A DNA stretch of 64,000 bases from JANPIX01 sp031425195 (GTDB lineage: Bacteria; Pseudomonadota; Alphaproteobacteria; Rhodobacterales; Rhodobacteraceae): the NCBI GenBank assembly GCA_031425195.1, contig JANPIX010000011.1:1-64000 (forward strand), read 5' to 3'. The number at the start of each line of letters is the position of its first letter. Position 1 is the first letter of the stretch. Positions 61,652 through 64,000 of this stretch are shown piece by piece. The translations under genes and the position numbers were made by a program. The notes under the pieces are model-generated. The model ran no database searches and was not told where the DNA came from. It was given only the letters and a program-made list of their open reading frames with translations.

Positions 61652-62701
61652 ATGCCATTTCTGACGATAGACCATCTGGAAAAGTCCTTTGGCACGAACC
61701 GTGTGGTCAAGGATTTCAATCTTGGCATCGAAAAGGGCGAATTCGTGTCCCTGCTTGGCCCATCGGGTTGCGGCAAGACGACCGTGCTGCGCATGGTTGC
61801 GGGGTTCGAGACGCCGACAGCCGGGGAAATCCGGATCGACGGGCAGAACGTCACTGGCTTGCGCCCCAATCAGCGTCAGATCGGCATGGTCTTTCAGGCC
61901 TATGCCCTGTTCCCCAACCTGACCGTGGCGCAGAACGTCGGGTTCGGGCTCAAGATCGCCGGTGTCGCCCGCGATGTGGCGGACGCGCGTGTGACGGAAA
62001 TGTTGCGCCTGATCGGCCTGTCCGACCTTGGCGCACGCTATCCGTTCCAACTGTCGGGCGGACAACAACAGCGCGTGGCCCTTGCCCGCGCCTTGGCTCC
62101 GCGCCCGCGCGTTCTGCTGCTGGATGAACCTTTGTCGGCACTCGACGCCAAGATCCGCGTCAGTCTGCGCACCGAAATCCGCGAAATTCAGCGCGAGCTT
62201 GGCATCACCACGATTTTCGTGACCCACGATCAGGAAGAAGCCCTGTCGATGAGCGACCGGATCGTCGTGATGAACGGCGGAATTGCCGATCAGGTCGGCA
62301 CACCATTCGAAGTCTATAACCGCCCCACGACCCGCTTTGTGGCAGGTTTCGTCGGCACCCTGAACCTGATCGAAGGCGTGGCGAACGGCGATGGCCGCGT
62401 CACGCTGGGTGACAATCTGGTCACGCCGTTCGACCCGGTGACAGCGCAGAAAGGCGGCCCCGTCACCATGGCGCTCCGCCCCGAGGCGGTCTGGCTGGGC
62501 CGCGCCGATGGGCGCGACGTGGTGTTGCCCGCGACGGTGTCGGAAGTGCATTTCATGGGGTCGGTGATCCGCATCAAGGCCATGGCCGCGGGGACCAGCT
62601 TTTCGCTCGACACGTTCAACCGGGCCGACACACCCCCGCCCGCGATTGGTGCGGCGACCGAAATCAGTTTTGCCGCACGCGATCTTATTGTTTTGACTTG
62701 A
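61652..62701 (+). CDS. ABC importer ATP-binding protein
   Basis: A 349-residue ATPase with Walker A GPSGCGKTTVL, Q-loop VFQAYALFPNL, signature LSGGQQQRVALARAL, Walker B VLLLDEPLSALD and switch His in THDQEEALS, plus a C-terminal TOBE region (from about residue 275). Start at 61652 (MPFLTIDHLEKSFGTNRV); the frame to 61595 adds residues inside the permease gene. It completes a binding-protein, permease, permease, ATPase operon. Confidence 0.93.
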   Translation: MPFLTIDHLEKSFGTNRVVKDFNLGIEKGEFVSLLGPSGCGKTTVLRMVAGFETPTAGEIRIDGQNVTGLRPNQRQIGMVFQAYALFPNLTVAQNVGFGLKIAGVARDVADARVTEMLRLIGLSDLGARYPFQLSGGQQQRVALARALAPRPRVLLLDEPLSALDAKIRVSLRTEIREIQRELGITTIFVTHDQEEALSMSDRIVVMNGGIADQVGTPFEVYNRPTTRFVAGFVGTLNLIEGVANGDGRVTLGDNLVTPFDPVTAQKGGPVTMALRPEAVWLGRADGRDVVLPATVSEVHFMGSVIRIKAMAAGTSFSLDTFNRADTPPPAIGAATEISFAARDLIVLT

Positions 62702-62732
62702 ACGTGCGCCGCCGCGCGCCATAGGGTCGGGC

Positions 62733-63236
62733 ATGCGGCTTGGATACATCACATCGCCTGACAGGGGGGAAACCGACCTGCGCCTGTCGCGCATCGCGGC
62801 CCTGCTGCAGAAGCAGGGTGTGGCCATTGTTGCTGCTGTTCAGACCAACAGCGATTGCCCCACCACAGGGGGCTGCGACATGGATCTGTCGGTGCTGCCG
62901 GGCGGGCCCACCATCCGCATCAGCCAACGGCTTGGCGAAGGGTCAAAGGGCTGTCGGCTTGACCCGGGAGCCCTTGAAACGGCGGTCGCGGCGGTCAGCC
63001 AACGGATGAACGGGGCGCGGGTCCTGATCCTCAACAAATTCGGCAAGCACGAGGCCGAGGGGCGGGGCTTTCGCCCGCTGATCGGGCAGGCGCTTGCCGA
63101 TGGGGTGCCGGTGCTTGTGGGGGTGAATACCCGCAACCACGCGGCTTTTCTTGAATTTGCGGGGGATCTGGCCGAACCCGTTGATGGTCCGGATCAGGCG
63201 CTGGTGGATTGGGTTCTCACGGCGGTGCCCGCATGA
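62733..63236 (+). CDS. DUF2478 protein, molybdenum-locus associated
   Basis: A 167-residue protein beginning MRLGYITSPDRGETDLRLSR with a nucleotide-binding-like segment; GGCDMDLSVLPGG, ISQRLGEGSKGCRLDPGAL, LILNKFGKHEAEGRGFRPLI and DGVPVLVGVN match the DUF2478 family, usually encoded near molybdate transport or cofactor genes. The biochemical role is unknown. It overlaps the Mog-type gene by ATGA. Confidence 0.85.
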   Translation: MRLGYITSPDRGETDLRLSRIAALLQKQGVAIVAAVQTNSDCPTTGGCDMDLSVLPGGPTIRISQRLGEGSKGCRLDPGALETAVAAVSQRMNGARVLILNKFGKHEAEGRGFRPLIGQALADGVPVLVGVNTRNHAAFLEFAGDLAEPVDGPDQALVDWVLTAVPA

Positions 63237-63760
63237 CGGCAAGGATCGCCATTGTCGTTGTGTCCGACCGGGCGTCACGCGGCGAGTATGAAGACAAGGG
63301 CGGCCCCGCCGCCGAAGAATGGTTGCGCCGCATCATCATTTCGCCGGTGAACATCACGCGCGTCATCATCCCGGATGGCCGCGCCTCAGTTGCCGATACC
63401 TTGCGCGCGCTGGTCGATGATGCCGGCGTCGATCTGATCCTTGTCACCGGCGGGACCGGCCCCGCCCCACGCGATGAGACGCCCGAGGGTGCGGCCGACG
63501 TGATCGAAAAGGATCTGCCGGGGTTCGGCGAACTGATGCGCCGCGTGTCGCTGAACGAGGTGCCGACGGCCATCCTGTCGCGGCAGGGCGCGGGGACGCG
63601 CGGCAAATGCCTCATCATCACCTTGCCCGGCAAACCTTCGGCCATCGCAACCTGCCTGAACGCCGTGTTTCCCGCCGTGCCCTACTGTCTTGATCTGACG
63701 GGGGCCGCGCGTATCGAAACCGACCCTGAACTCTGCGCGGCCTTTCGCCCTGGTGGCTGA
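63233..63760 (+). CDS. mog: Mog/MoaB-type molybdopterin adenylyltransferase
   Basis: Activates molybdopterin by adenylylation before molybdenum insertion. The 175-residue protein has the family motifs VVVSDRASRGEYEDKGGP, DLILVTGGTGPAPRDETPEG and PGKPSAIATCLNAV. MTARIAIVVVSDR at 63233 is the start, coupled to DUF2478. Mog rather than MoaB is preferred from the length, but the two cannot be firmly separated. Confidence 0.88.
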   Translation: MTARIAIVVVSDRASRGEYEDKGGPAAEEWLRRIIISPVNITRVIIPDGRASVADTLRALVDDAGVDLILVTGGTGPAPRDETPEGAADVIEKDLPGFGELMRRVSLNEVPTAILSRQGAGTRGKCLIITLPGKPSAIATCLNAVFPAVPYCLDLTGAARIETDPELCAAFRPGG

Positions 63761-63763
63761 ACA

Positions 63764-64000
63764 TCAGGCCCCAATACCGCTGTCCGCCTGCGCCACCGCC
63801 ACTGATTTCACGATGGCAAAACAGGCCGTCCCCGGCTGCAGGTCCAGTGCTACAGCCGACCGCTGCGTCACGCGGGCAAGGATCAGATCCGTGCCCACCT
63901 GCAACTGCACCAGCACGCCAAAGCCTTCGTCACCCGAAACACGGGTAACCGTCGCAGGCAGGATGTTCAGGGCCGAAAGCCCGTCGGGGCGGCTTCGCGA
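63764..64000 (-). CDS. modC: Molybdate ABC transporter ATP-binding protein ModC (3' end only)
   Basis: The last 78 codons and stop of a gene continuing beyond the window. The residues SRSRPDGLSALNILPATVTR, VLVQLQVGTDLILARVTQRS and the tail TACFAIVKSVAVAQ are a molybdate-binding TOBE domain, as at the C-terminus of ModC. It converges with mog. No ATPase motif falls in the visible part. Confidence 0.8.
   Translation of the reverse strand, partial: SRSRPDGLSALNILPATVTRVSGDEGFGVLVQLQVGTDLILARVTQRSAVALDLQPGTACFAIVKSVAVAQADSGIGA

Overview
The window is high-GC, densely coded DNA that looks chromosomal and most resembles an alphaproteobacterium of the Rhodobacteraceae (Roseobacter/Rhodobacter group). 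Support comes from the secG-pyrG pairing, small Rhodobacteraceae-type membrane proteins next to purA, CobS-type cobalamin synthesis, the urease gene order with two small inserted genes, RTX secretion proteins, and kbl-tdh. All identifications were made by reading translations; no database search was run.

Layout. 1-327 is a fragment of a membrane protein that does not belong with its neighbour: it breaks into the 3' end of pyrG, probably through a chimeric assembly join. 328-7341 is housekeeping (pyrG, secG, purA, thiamine diphosphokinase, and a large acidic protein of unknown role). 7495-13912 holds five consecutive paralogous genes for predicted secreted beta-helix/RTX calcium-binding proteins, the most distinctive locus in the window. 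13941-23647 carries serine deaminase, a GST, an EF-hand protein, rpiA, glutathione reductase, hflKC, a DegP-type protease and a ferredoxin. 23663-29711 is an operon for an agmatinase/guanidinobutyrase-type ureohydrolase, an MBL hydrolase and a polyamine-type ABC importer, with a divergent TetR regulator. 29857-35286 is a complete urease cluster (ureD-A-B-C-E-F-G with two extra small genes), followed by a NarL-type two-component pair. The two blocks together could import a guanidino compound, release urea and convert it to ammonia.

37454-49981 is mixed: cobS, exported msrB, a lower-GC pair resembling a remnant effector/immunity locus, a J-domain protein, bolA, trpE, ppiD, an aminotransferase, an inverted-repeat element, gpt, a LysE exporter, fabI, pdxH, a double cold-shock protein and a DUF192 protein. 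50023-52485 has tRNA-Pro, kbl-tdh (threonine catabolism) and tRNA-Cys. 52827-55136 encodes a 769-residue RTX adhesin-like protein. 55199-62701 appears to be an amine uptake and catabolism module: a hydroxyacid dehydrogenase, a GntR regulator with a perfect 20-bp palindrome beside it, a class-III aminotransferase and a four-gene ABC importer. 62733-64000 is molybdenum related (DUF2478 protein, Mog-type protein, 3' end of modC). No rRNA, CRISPR array, transposase or prophage was seen.
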